Below are positions 12,035-25,300 of a DNA stretch of 64,000 bases, one piece after another (positions within the stretch are counted from its first letter, which is position 1; each line of letters opens with the position of its first letter). The position numbers and the translations under genes are program-made. This stretch comes from Antedon mediterranea. Taxonomy: Eukaryota > Echinodermata > Crinoidea > Comatulida > Antedonidae. A model generated the notes under the pieces. The model had not been told where the DNA came from and did not search any database. It saw nothing but the letters and a program-made list of their open reading frames with translations. Location: the NCBI RefSeq assembly GCF_964355755.1, contig NC_092676.1:20194288-20258287 (forward strand). Reading direction: 5' to 3'.

Positions 12035-13213
12035 GGTTATCTATGTAGGCCCAGCGATTGCAAAGCAAAGTTCTTCCAATCTAATATGTCGCTAATCAAT
12101 AATAGTCATACGATAAGATCAAAGACAATTTCAAATAGGAGCAAAAACAATTTAATGAAAACATTAACGATTGATTATGATTGATAGTTTATATCACTAC
12201 TAAATATTCGATACGTTTTTAACTAATTTAACAAAACATGGAGACTTTCTATGTTTTGTCAATCATTGGTCATTAAAAATGTGTTTTATTCATGACGATG
12301 AAGACAATATGTTATATTAATATTGGAATCTTTGTCTACAGTGTGTAGATCAAGGTATTTTTATACTAGAACTAATCAAGGTTTTTGTTTAAAACTAAAT
12401 TATATATTATGTTTCATTCAGAAACGCGCGGCGTCGTCACAATAGAAATAGTTCGCTATTTGTTTATCATTGGATTCTTTTATAATTCGTCGCTAAACAA
12501 ATTCATTTAGTATAACTCTCGTTGGTATTCTTTACCCATCACATTAAAACAAGATAGAATCAAGGAAGAGTGAAATTCACTTTTCCTTCATCGGATTGAA
12601 TCTAGGGCAGGATACTGTTGCAATTAATATAAATCAGATTATTATTGTTATTCACCATATGGAATGTATTACGTTTTGTTTTTAAGTATTTCGATTTATT
12701 GATTGTATGTTCCTAACTCAGATAGTTAATACAAACGTTGAGAAGCAACTGTCAGTAATAAAGTTTATTTGTATATGTGTTTATATATCTAACAGTACAC
12801 ACACTCACAGTAAGAAATTTGCGATTCAAACGGCGACCAAAAACGGTTAATATGTATTAACAGTATTTTCAAAGTATAATACTATATCTAAAGGTTTTAA
12901 GTTTATCACCCAAGGGCCTATACATTTACATCCTTGTTTTAAACCATGGGTCCATGGTTAAACCAAATAAGATTGAATAGAGAGATTGAAATGTTCCATT
13001 CATCGCAAATCAATACATTTGTATAAACGTGTATTAAATCTATCAAAATAATATTTGTTTAAGAAAATTCGGCATGTCTTCAACATTCTAGAAGTAAATT
13101 TATATTTATAGAACCTAAGTTTCTTCTATTTTTTAAATTCAGAATAAAGTCACAGTCAAAAACAGTCATTATCTCATATGGCATTTTTCACACGCTAGAT
13201 GTCAAACCTATAA
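12035..13213. other. Intergenic spacer between duplicated GPCRs
   Basis: The 12035-12600 part is the 5' flank of the first GPCR and aligns with the 5' flank of the second (14186-14560, resuming near 15605-15750), so the duplication included upstream DNA. A shared block contains CGCTAAACAAATTCATT and AGAGTGAAATTCAC. No other gene is visible. Confidence 0.7.
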
Positions 13214-14185
13214 TTAATCGGTTTGTGTTTTTGTTTTCTTGCAGTTAATGCCCAATTTTCTTCTGACTGTATTCTGAGTAAAGGCGTAAACAAACGGATT
13301 AAGAAGGCAATTGGTAAAGGCGACCAATGTGAAAATATTGGTATATATCTCAGGTTTGGTGGTGTAATCCAATTTATACATCGTGGTATAATATAAAAGC
13401 AAGACCTGGTCAGGAGTCCAAGTTATTATAAAGACAACGGTCAATGCAAAGAACACCCACGTCATCTTCATTTTTGTTTTTGTCAGCGTTTCAGAAGCTT
13501 TACCTTGTTGATACTTGTCCATATTTCGTGTCATAGTGGTCATCGCTTGTATTGTTCGATAATACGTAATCAGCAAGCATGTGATAGGAACTAGATAGGT
13601 AAATAGGAATATATTTATTCCCATTAAAAGTAACGCGTACTGCCAGTTAAAAAACTCACGACACTTCCCGCAGTCATCAACCCTTCTAACAAACCAACCA
13701 AACATTTGAACCAAAACGGCATACATCCATGGAAACATTAAGAGAATATATCGCTTTGAAGAAAATACAATAGACTTGTACTTAAAGGGAGTTGCTATTG
13801 CCCAGTATCGGTCCACAGCTATCATTAGTAGTCCCATCTCAGACGCGGTTAGAGACGTCCAGAACGGGAAATTCGTACCGTACACTCGACAGACAATCTC
13901 CATTATAAAGCTCTGATCATAAAAGATATCTGGTCGGGGAATCATAAATACGGATGATATCAAATCAGAAATCGCTAAGTTGCACACTAACTGATACGTC
14001 ATCTTCGAGCGAAGAGCCTTCGTACTGATGATAACAACAATGACAATTGCATTTCCAATTAAACCGGTTAAACCGAACAAAAGTAATATACAATTGAATG
14101 GGTCTGTAAAATCCACTGGTTGAGGAATAAATTCAGTGCAGCTAGCTGTAAAGTTCCACATTGCTTCATCGGTGAAATTCGCCAT
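13214..14185 (-). CDS. Intronless class A orphan GPCR, 323 aa (tandem paralogue)
   Basis: Nearly identical to the 11078-12034 receptor, with the same sequons and GN, LAISD, DRYWAI, TWTPDQ and NPFVYAF motifs. Differences cluster in the N-terminus, in the start of TM3 (TNFPFW against TDVPFW) and in TM6/TM7. The C-terminus reads on to KTKTQTD because the other copy carries a small TTAA-containing insertion that creates an early stop. The first ATG after an in-frame stop was chosen, and it aligns with the start of the paralogue. Confidence 0.95.
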   Translation of the reverse strand: MANFTDEAMWNFTASCTEFIPQPVDFTDPFNCILLLFGLTGLIGNAIVIVVIISTKALRSKMTYQLVCNLAISDLISSVFMIPRPDIFYDQSFIMEIVCRVYGTNFPFWTSLTASEMGLLMIAVDRYWAIATPFKYKSIVFSSKRYILLMFPWMYAVLVQMFGWFVRRVDDCGKCREFFNWQYALLLMGINIFLFTYLVPITCLLITYYRTIQAMTTMTRNMDKYQQGKASETLTKTKMKMTWVFFALTVVFIITWTPDQVLLLYYTTMYKLDYTTKPEIYTNIFTLVAFTNCLLNPFVYAFTQNTVRRKLGINCKKTKTQTD

Positions 14186-14658
14186 GGTTATACTTATCTA
14201 TGTAGGCCTAGCGATTACAAAACATGAATTCTTCAAATTTAATATGTCGCTAATCAATAATAGTCATACTATAAGATCAAAGACAACAATTTCAAAGAGA
14301 AGCAAAAAACATTTAATGAAAATTAACGCTTGATTATGATTGAAAGATCTAGCCCTAATTATTCTAGTTTACACTAATCAATATTCGATACGTTTTAAAC
14401 TAATTCACCAAAACATGAAAACTTTCTATGTTTTGTCAATCATTGGTCATTTAACAATTTCTTGTATTCATGACAATGAAGACAATTGTTCAAATAATAT
14501 TGGAATCTTTATCTACAGTGTAGATCAAGGTATTTTTATACTAGGACTAATCAAGGTTTTTGTTTAAATAAATAAAGTAGATATGTTTCTATACAATATT
14601 CTGAAACGGCGTCTTCATAATAAAAATAGTTTCCATCATAAACCATCAAATTCAACAC

Positions 14659-14690
14659 AAGTACGAGTCTGGTATACCGGACTCGTACTT
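14659..14690. repeat. 32-bp near-perfect palindrome
   Basis: AAGTACGAGTC, then a TGGTATACCG centre, then GACTCGTACTT: a strong potential hairpin or cruciform with one mismatched pair. Confidence 0.8.
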
Positions 14691-14707
14691 ATGTTGGTAC
14701 ATTATAC

Positions 14708-14913
14708 AGGCCGGTGCATACTGAACACGCAAAGCGAGACGCTGCGCGCCGCGCCAAGTGTAACATTTAACTGTAATTAAGTCGGATGTGACGTGTGTAG
14801 AAATCAGTCGATTTTCAACTTCGATTGTTTAATGAGTCGTGAATTTGCTTGAATTTGGCAATTTGACGCTGGCACGTTTCGCTTTGCGTGTAGATGATTA
14901 ATGGGAACCGGCC
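14708..14913. mobile_element. Short inverted-repeat element
   Basis: The left arm GGCCGGTGCATACTGAACAC with CGCAAAGCGAGACG is mirrored on the right by CGTTTCGCTTTGCGTGT and GGAACCGGCC. About 206 bp, non-coding, GC-richer than its surroundings. Confidence 0.6.
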
Positions 14914-16257
14914 TTTAGGCCTAAATACATATCAGAGAAGGGTTAGATTTACTCTTCTCTGATAAATATACAAGTACTGTAAATCTGCTGAGAAAAACAA
15001 TTCTATTCTATGAATAGGCCTATTTTAAATAATACATTTAGTTAAATATTTCCTCAACCATTTCGTTTATGACAAGGTGTTGTAACTCTTAATAAAGCTG
15101 TAATTATTCTATTTATTATAAAATAATTATACGATAAACATGTTTAAAATGTTTAAATACAGATTATCTATTATGATTATTATACAAGAAACTACAAATA
15201 GAATTGGATTTTCCCTAACAATATTGTTAGATTTAACTAACACTACATTCTTTAATTACCAAAAATAGAATTATCAAAAATAGAATATCAATGCAGTTAG
15301 GCCTATATACATTAAAACGATTATCATATAATGCCACGTAAAAAAAAGTTGTTGGTCCTCGTCCTTCTTTCTTTTAAAATTGTAGACCATTGAAGGTACA
15401 AAATGAGGTAATGATTTTATGCCCGGATGTTCCTTGGTGATGACGTATTTCATTCAATTTACTACAACAGAATCTTAGAAACAAAATCGTCACGATAGGC
15501 CTACTATTCGGCGTACGCAGGTAAACAATTTACAACTTTTTTTACATGGCCTAATACATATTGTCTAATTATCACTTATTATAATAAAAGAAATTAAAAT
15601 TGAAACTTTGGTTCGCTATTTGTTTATCATCCATTGGATTCTTTCATAATTTGTCGCTAAACAAATTCATTCAGTATAATTCAAGTTGACATTCTTTACC
15701 CACCACATTGAAACAAAATAGAATCAGAGAAGAGTGAAATTCACTGATTGAATCCAATACAACACACTGTTGTAATTATATCATTCAGATTATTAATGTT
15801 ATTCACCATAAAGAATATATTACGTTTTGTTTTTAATCTAAGTACTTCAAATTATTCATTCTATAAATAACTTGATATGTCTCTAACTATATATACTTTG
15901 GTATTTCATTGTTAAAGATGCATTGTCCTCCAAAATCATCATATTGATAAAATCATACTTTTAATAGCTCAATTTGCAGTTTTAATGAAGTTATTCACTT
16001 CCATAGAAAACAAACCCAACAAAAACAATTACTTTAGTTATAAAATGTCAAAAGAAACGGTTAATTTTAACCAAAAACAATTATTGTTTGACAGACAATG
16101 TAAGTATTTTTTGCTTTAAATTCCATTTTTTTCTTCAAGTAAATAATTTGTTTTCGATCGAGTTTTTGGTCAAAGTGATGTGACATTATTTATATATTGT
16201 GAAAATATTTTTTTAGTGGGACAATATCTTTAATTAATTATGTAATATTAATCTAAG

Positions 16258-16263
16258 TTTATT
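16258..16263 (-). promoter_or_regulatory. Candidate polyadenylation signal of the ZIP gene
   Basis: AATAAA on the minus strand, about 90 bp beyond the ZIP stop codon. Only the hexamer and its position support it. Confidence 0.4.
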
Positions 16264-16350
16264 CTATTTTTCCCTACAAAATCAACTGCTTCTACTAGTT
16301 AATCATTGCTCTCAGCCTCAGCGGCACGGCACTTTTTTTGCGGCAGTCTC

Positions 16351-19300
16351 CTATATGTCAATTGCTATCTCATCTTCATAAAGAGCAATAACAAGTAGAA
16401 TGCCTGTACCAACTAAAAAGCCAATGTTTTGTAACAGGAACACCCACCACTTGCCCGACTGTACACCAGGATTCATCAGTTCTGGCATCTAATATAACAA
16501 AATATTAATTCATGGTTAAATAAGTCATTAAGCCCTTCATGGTGATTGGAAAATCACATGATATTGAAGATGGTCAATATAAGTTGTAGGCTACTTATAT
16601 AGTAAAGTGAACGATTTTGAGCCAATCTGTTCATATTTAAGTCTCACTGCCAATAGATAAATTAGGCCTAATATGCTCTGGTTCGTATAGAAGGAAGAAG
16701 AATAGCCTGCACTTACCATGTCACCCAACGCCACGTATAGAAACATGCCTGCAACCACGGCAAAGATCCACTGGCGAGTTTCAGCGTTCTCTCCAATCGG
16801 TAAACCAACACACACGCCGGCCAGCGCAGCCAAGGCACTCAGGAAATTGAGTATCAAAGCCTCTTTGAATTTCAAACCGGAATTTAACAGAACAGCAAAG
16901 TCGCCTATTAACAGAAAACAATGTTGTTCTTTTTGTTAAATGTTGAATCCGTTGAAAATAAATACAGTAGAGCCATAGTTACATTGTTAATACCGGACCT
17001 GGCATTATCTAAAGGAATCATTTCATTTCGTTGAAGCATAAACGGATGATCTACTTGAGTAATACTAGTTCAATTCAATTTCTTACCAAACTCATGAGGT
17101 AACTCGTGACAAAGAACAGCGACACTTGTCGACACACCAGCGCCAATAGACAGAGCAAATGCTGCACCGATTGCTAAACCATCAGCAAAGTTATGAACAC
17201 TGTCGCCAATAAGAATCATAACGGCTACAGAGGAAACTCCTAAAGAGAAAATATTTTAATATATTAGGAATACCAACAACAAAACAAAACTCTTTACACT
17301 ATAAAGGTAATAACAACAAGAATATGACAAGAAAACAGGAACCGTTTTGTTGACTTAAGCTCTGTCTACACTTTCGAACTTTATGTGATGTGCCAATACG
17401 ATGGACACGATGATGTCATATCACTACTATATTTGAGCATATCACTACCATATTTGAGCATATCACTACCATATTTGGGCACATCACATTTTTTGTCAAA
17501 CTAGTTTGATAGTGTAGACAGAGCTTCATGGTGATTGATGAAAACTTACTCTTGCATAAACTGTCTTGTTCTTTGTTAGAAATTACCGGCAACTCGTCTT
17601 CATTCTGTAAAAATATATTTAAACAAAACAAATTAAAGTTCGGATCTAGAATAGAACTGTATCTCTGACAAAATCAATTTAGGCCTATCCATCTCTCGTG
17701 TGTAGGCCTATAATAAGTATTTAATGTTTGTGACAAGAAATATATTCTTATATTTGTTATACTGAGTGACCTCTTCCGTCGAAGACTGTTCTACCAGAGG
17801 GCACAACGTAGGAATACTGGATGATCAGTAAGACGGTGTGAACTAGCCCTCTCTTCTGAAAAGATGTACTAGGAGTATTTAACTGCATTTTGTGTACAGT
17901 GGACCTATGGTTACAGAAGACGTGTTCTACCACCAGAACCATGGAGCGAGTGAGGCTCGAACAATTGCCTATATTACGGTCCCACCCCAGGTTCCAATGT
18001 CTTAACCGCTCGGCCACTCCCTCAAATGGGACAGCGACAGAATTATCCGTCGAATGAATATACTACTAGATTATTGAATAAGGAAGACCGCTCTAAAGTA
18101 AATAACATGTCAAACCTTAGGCCCTATTTTACTGACGTTGTTGCTATTCTTCAAGGGAAATTCTCCGTGGTGGTGGTGATGATGCGCACTTTCTCGTCTT
18201 TCCATCTTGGAAGAAGATAAATGTTAAATGTATAAACGTTACGAAATATATTATAATATAGGTTTTATGCCATTTATATATTGGGAGTAAACTCAAATTT
18301 ATTTGAACACTTTTAAATCAGTGGCACACATTCTTAAAAGACGGTGGGTTCTAATTCACTGGAAATCATGTCAAAGGCCACATCATCCTCGTACATTCGT
18401 ATTTTCGTTAGATAGTACCCTTTTTCAAATTTATAAATACAAATACTTTAGGTGTTGTTTTCTGTTTCTCGAAAATGTCAAGACATTTTAAAGCAGTTTG
18501 CCTGTTCATCAAATGCATCACAATAGTTATTTTAGCTCGAAAATTCAGTGGAATAACTAACAAATACAACTTACCACCACCATTCCCATTATTCGTTCAA
18601 AAATAAAGAATGCATAGATAGCCCCCATAGTAACAAGTCCCTTCCAGACGTACTCCAGCTCCTCACTCAGAGGCCCGTGGTCACCTTCATCTTCATGATC
18701 GTCATGAGCGTCTGCACCATGTGCGTGCAAACCAAACGCCTACATGAACATATTAAAAAAAACGGCGTAGAGGGTAATCTACTCTAGGTCCATTTCGAGT
18801 AAATTTTGGTCAAAAGTATTTGGCACACATGGCGTTTCATACGTATACTATTTTAGATTCTAGTTTACAGACAAAAATCGAAACGCCGAGTGGTGGACAT
18901 CAATTTGAAAAAGACTATCACATTTCATAAAACAGAGCTTAGGATAATTCTGAGAGTTAAATTTACTGGATCACAGTATGCACGAGGTGACGCGTATATT
19001 AATTAACATAATTAATTAATGTATACTAGAAATCTCTCTTGTATTTCGTTAATATAATATCGTTTGGTTCAGTTCAGATAATCAAACAAAACAACTTACT
19101 TGTGGAAGAAGATGTAAAATTGCATCACCAGAAAGTGTCGCCATTGCAAGTGCTATTAGAAACTGGATAACGTATACATAGGAAGTTCTGCCAATGCACG
19201 GGAAAATGAAGACGCCGATTAAAGATGCTAAGCTGATAATGATCACAGATGATATAGCAATAGCCCATACTAAAATAATACAAAAAATAATATGGCGTTT

Positions 19301-22300
19301 TTTTTTTTCAATCTATACAAAACTTAATCAATTCAGGCGTCTTGCAGTGGATTATATTTTTTTTAAAAATTATGTCCAATAAAAGAATTATAAATGATGA
19401 TATCTGTAAATTTTAACGTGGATAATGTTACAAACGTCAGATATTCGTTTTTCTTAAACTTTGTTTGACTTATAACAGCCGAGATGACATGCGTAAAGCC
19501 CTCAACACTTACAAAAAGGGAACGATAGAAACACGAAAAACGAGAAAAAAAGATTATAAAAATACATATTCCATTAATTAATCAGCCACTATACCATCAA
19601 TAAATAGAGCTTAATTAAACGGAGTGTTTTGAAATATTATTATTTAAAATGAAATATTCGTCGAAGGGTGTTGAACATTTTGTGAGAGAATTTATATACT
19701 TATTTATGTACTTTGTTATATCCTGTACAATACAATCAATGAAGGTCATTTTGTGGTACACCACATAGACATTGCAGAAGGCCGAAACGTCGACAGGTTC
19801 TCAACTTTTTTTTATATGAATCATGGTGTACCGCAGACTTTACTGTCTCTTCTCGATGAATGCAAACAACAATCAAATCATTATTGTTCCATTTTCTATG
19901 TACCTATTTTTTCTCTATTAATATTGATATATTTGTAGGCCTATTGCTATTGTATCGAATTTCTAATAAATAAATAAATAATCAAATCATATTTCAACGA
20001 CAGTAAATCGTACTTTTTCCTTTGTCCTCCTCCGGTTCTTCTGTTGGGTGTTCTTCATGGACTTCTTTACAGGACTTTGACAAAACTTGTTGTAGGAGCG
20101 CCGGGCATATTCGTTGCAGATCGTCTCTGTGTAGTCCAGTCTCGTGATCAATCCCAAATATGTCCAACAAATTCTCTCCACTGTAACACTACAATATACG
20201 GTAATCTCAGTTAAATCCGGATAGATTTAATTTAAATGAAAATGCACAGTGAGTTAAACCTTAACACCCAGCTGACAATACCAAGTGCACGACAAGAATT
20301 TGCACCTTATTAATAGTAGGCCTAGTGGGTTGTAAAAAAAAATTCAAATATGAAAAATATATGTGTTTTGATTAGTTTGGCCAACTCTGACGTAATTAAT
20401 GATGATAAATAATGACTTAAGAAAAATGTTGTTCTCAGGTGGTGGTCGTCATGATAGCCCAGTGTTCACCGCCACCGAGCTTATGTTGTTGGCGGCCGTA
20501 AGATACTTATACATTTTACACTTACATAGTGATGTTCATCCTCGTCATGATCGCCATGATCATGATCGTCGTCATCATGATCATGATCGTCGTCATCCGT
20601 TTCTCTCCTCTTTCGGTGATTATGTCCATCCTAATAAAATAATTAATAGTTTCGTTTCAAGTTGAACACAGACATTTGTGCATTTAAAAATACTTAAATC
20701 TATAAAATGTTAATGATGCAATCACCAGACGTACATACTTAATAGAATTATTCAGTGTATAAATCGTGATTTTTAAAACATTACTTTCTATTCACACATT
20801 TGTATGAAAATAATAACAATTTAATTTTAGAGGGAAATATTTCATTATGTCCAATAAAAGAATTATAAATGGTGAGATCTGTACATTTTAACGTGGTGGA
20901 TAATGTTGCAAACGTCAGATATCGTTGGTACAATCCATGGATATTTAGTTGCAATTCATCAAGTAGATACCAGTGGGCATTTGTTTGCTATGCCGATAAA
21001 TATAAATAAAACGACCAGTCAAACTATGTTGTACACGAGATTAGTAGATAACATGGTTATTAACAGAATGAGTAAGGTACGAGGGTCAGGGCGTTATTGA
21101 CTGTGAACAATTCCAGGTGGTACTTGGCAAATATATGATTGGTTAATTACCTACTTGGTTTACTTGACCTGGTCACACCAAAATGAATATTCATAATTTA
21201 AGAATACCATTTACATGTATGTGGTAATGTAGATTATTAATATTACCAATTCAAGTAATATTGAAAGGCATTGGGGCATTTTTAAAAAGTTGTTTACATA
21301 ATATTTAGAATATATTTAGATTATAATTTAACCTAACTATGCTTACATCTTCCCCAGCACCTTCATCTCCATGGTCTTCTGTTATTTCACCAATTTCAAG
21401 AGCTTCCAACATTAATTCAAATCCTAGTAATAAAATAATTTTAAATATTGAAATTCTTTCGTTTGTTTGACAATTTCTTTGTTAAATCTTTGATTTCAAT
21501 GTACATTAAGCTCTATCTACACTATCAAATACTTTGATCAAAAAAGTGTGATTGCTCAGATATGGTAGTGATATGACGTCATGTGCATATATGAGCACAT
21601 CACATTTTTTGGTTTGATAGTGTAGACAGAGCTTTGCTAAATATAATATACCTTCTTCTGTAATGACATCATCATCATCTGCGTACTCTTCGAATAGTTC
21701 GTCAGTGAATGATTCCGGATCAACAGCCGTCGGTTCTCCAATACAATAGCCCCTGAAGAGGTTGTAAATGACAAGAGCTGATAGTTCCTGTACTTTAGAG
21801 GTTTTTGCGCCAACCGTGTGGTTTGCAACTAAATCATCAAACACATCCTCAGCCGTAAAACACTGATTAAAACAAATTTAAATTTTTAAAGAAAACTATA
21901 CCAATCACATTAACAGGTTAAAGTTATGCACTAATTTGAAATTAAATGAAATAAATTAAAATAAACCACACAATAAATTGTTTAAATAACACATCTATCG
22001 CACCATGGACATTGTATGAACAATCTGTTTCTATTAAGAAACTAATTCCTACATCTTTAGAATTAGGTTGGTCTACATACAGCAACATTGATTTCATGGT
22101 GTGACGATTAAAAAGTTGTCCAAAATGAACGGATTTCACAGCGAAAGCCAAAAGACCATTTTATGATTCGTATGGCGTGCAAGAGAATGGTTGAATGTGT
22201 ACTATAACCATTTGTTGTAAAACCGAAGAAGTGTTCTTTCTATATATATTACAATTTTTTTTAGAAATGTAAAATGTGCTCTGGCTTTTAAACAGCATGT

Positions 22301-25300
22301 CAAATAATGTATTATTCATTTTCTAATTTTTTAAAATTGTCTAAAAGAAGCTGAATACTATACAAATTGCTAAATTTTTATTTATAAATTAAATACTATG
22401 GTATATTCACGGATTGATAACTTTAGTTGAAAAGGCGAAACAACAATTCTTGCAAAAATAGTTGACCTAGTCAAACAATGGATCATAAAAATTGATCTCA
22501 AAACGCAAAACCTAAACCTACTATAATAGTTTTGTATTTCGCTAATCAACCAGAGGTTTTACAATTTAGGTTTTACCAAACGAACTCCAGTATTCAATAC
22601 ATCATAGTTCGCTGAACTAGTTCATGGACTAAGTTAGTCAAAGACTAGTTTTAAATAAAATAAATATTTTGGCACACATGGCGTTTCATATGTATACTAC
22701 TTGAGCTAGACAAAATCTAAACGCCTTGCGTAGTAACTGCTTCTGAATGCTCTGGGAATATAGCTGGCTAAAGCCGCGACGCGCAAAAGATAGTGTAACT
22801 ACAACCTTTAGGGAAAGTCTATCTGTAGTTCCAGACCAACTCGATCTATGGGGTTACTGAGAGTATGACACAGCAGCCCTGGTCTAAATTAAAATTTACG
22901 TTAGTAAAAAAAAGTTTTAACAGTTTTTATTTATTCTCCAGTCTACACCTAAATAAATTATAGCACTACACTGATACTGTTGTTGTAGGTATTGTGATAA
23001 ATATAAAGTTAAAATAAAAAGGTCCCGATCTATGACGCAACAACGTTGTATTACGCGAAACGCAAGTAACTTGTCTAACACAAGCGGGAGTTATGTTACT
23101 ATGATTTGACAATCTACTTGCGTTGCTTAGTAGAGTGAAATCAGCATTGCTGACTCCTATGGTAGCCCCTGCATCTAGTATCTGCTTCAGACGTATTGGC
23201 TTATGCCTTTCCTCTGGTCAAGGTGGGCACTGGAAGAGAGAAGCCCTTGATCAATGTTAGGACCGATCAAGGTGCTTTAAACAGTCCTGGCTTTGTTTGT
23301 ATCAAACCTGTTAGTGGCAGTAATTATCGCTGTTGGTTTCGATTGAATAAAATAAAAATAAAAATACCTTGTAATAAATATCAGCGTTATAAATTCGTGA
23401 TACATCTTGCACAATCGACTCAAAATCATCCTCAGCAAGCTTGTCCACATTTTGGTTGCCACCAGTGAGTGTTACGTAATGTTGGTCATACGTGTTGCTT
23501 GTCAGACAAGCGGCATAATGCGTTGAAAGTATGCTCAAGATAACAAGAGATACCTTCTCATACTCGTCCTCGTCCAAGCCGTAGGCTACATCTGCACCAA
23601 CAACATTGAACAAGTCAACGGGATCTAAGCACTAAATACAAACATTAATACAAATTGTTTAATTTGGGAGGAAATAAACAAGATATATTGAACAAGTCAA
23701 CGGGATCTAAGCACTAAATACAAATATAATAGAAATCGTTTAATTTTGGAGGAAATAAATAAGATATATTGAACAAGTCAACGGGATCTAAGCAGTAAAT
23801 ACAAATATAATAGAAATCGTTTAATTTTGGAAGAAATAAATAAGATATATTGAACAAGTCAACGGGATCTAAGCAGTAAATACAAACATTAATAGAAAGT
23901 TTAATTTTGGAGAAAATAAATAAGATATAGGCCTACAAGTTTTGAATTAGGATGACATTAAAATCCCATAGCCCATAACAGTATAGTAATATTAATAATA
24001 TTTAAATAGAGCAAAATAAAGAGTAACATATTATTATTATACCACTAATAGGCCTAATGAACATATTACAAAAATAGATGCAAGAAAAGTGACGCCGCAG
24101 CAAGCAAGCTTTAACGCCCCTCTCATAATAGTGAAAAAAGACTAAAACACACAATTTTAAGATGTTATTAAAATAAATCATTGATAAAACTACAATAGTT
24201 AAATTAAATGTGATAACCATTATACAATTTTAAAATAAACATCTATTTACATTGTTCTTGTATTCAATAATATATAAACTTCTCTTTTGAAATTATATAA
24301 ATCTAATTTCGTTACTGATATTATTTAATATTCGTTGTTTCCCGAGACAGTTATAGTAATTCAATTCAATTAAACTTTATTATTCCACACAAGAAAATTC
24401 ATTTCTTCGTGGTAGACAAATATCAATACAACATGTTTAAATGTATACACAAGAAATTACAAATAGAACAACAAATTATCATCTAAAACACCATTATAAC
24501 AATCTAAAATATGTTAAAATACATAAAAAGAATTTAAATATTGCACAACATAAAATTCCATCTTAGCGTTCAGAAGTCTAAAAATGTTTTAAAAATACAC
24601 AAGAAATACAAATTTGCACAGCATTATCTTAATCTCAGAGCGCCATTGTAAACAGCGCTCAATATTTGTCTTTCTCATGATCAGTAATAACAGCTTCGAG
24701 TTATAAATAAAATGTATTAAAAAGACATATATTAATAAAATACATTGAAATGTTCAACAAAATGCCTATATTATTGTTTACGAAAATTTTAATATGAATT
24801 GTTTTTTGTATTATGTATAATCTCAAAATGCAAAATGCAGACAAAATCTTCTATTATAACTTATAGGTTTATTTGTACAGTCACGCATACCGCAACAACC
24901 ACATACTCAATCGTAAATAAAGCATTGGATTGTGTTTTTTATTTCAGTGTTCCAAAAACAAATAGTACTATTTAGAGTTGATCTCTCCTCAGGGAGACTT
25001 TATTTATGTAGGGCAGCATATTATGAGCAAAATAAAATGTTAATTTCTTAATGGATGGCTATTTCCTGTACAATGACATTTACTAGTGACTTAATCGTTA
25101 GATTTCTAAAATAAAGAAAAAAAGATTAATTTTAACATAAAACGCTTTCTTAAGAGATTTTGTAAAAAGAAAATTACATAATTCAATAATTAAATCAATT
25201 CTACCAGCATAGTTTACTGACAGAACACTTAAAAAACATAATTTGAAATCCTTTTACAAGTATGTTGCAAATGTAAATATGCATTTCATGTTCTTGTTTG

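Larger units (their letters stand above)
14186..16350. other. Intergenic region, GPCR 5' flank interrupted by an insertion
   Basis: Sequence matching the 5' flank of the neighbouring GPCR is split: 14186-14560 and about 15605-15750 align with the contiguous 12035-12600. The roughly 1 kb between them is an insertion containing the palindrome at 14659-14690 and the inverted-repeat element 14708-14913. The remainder up to the ZIP stop codon shows no gene. Confidence 0.65.

Noticed and set aside
11889-12184. Plus-strand ORFs opposite GPCR N-termini, and similar frames at 14136-14333, 51765-51965 and 60926-61168
   Set aside because: They are antisense shadows of the receptor coding sequence.
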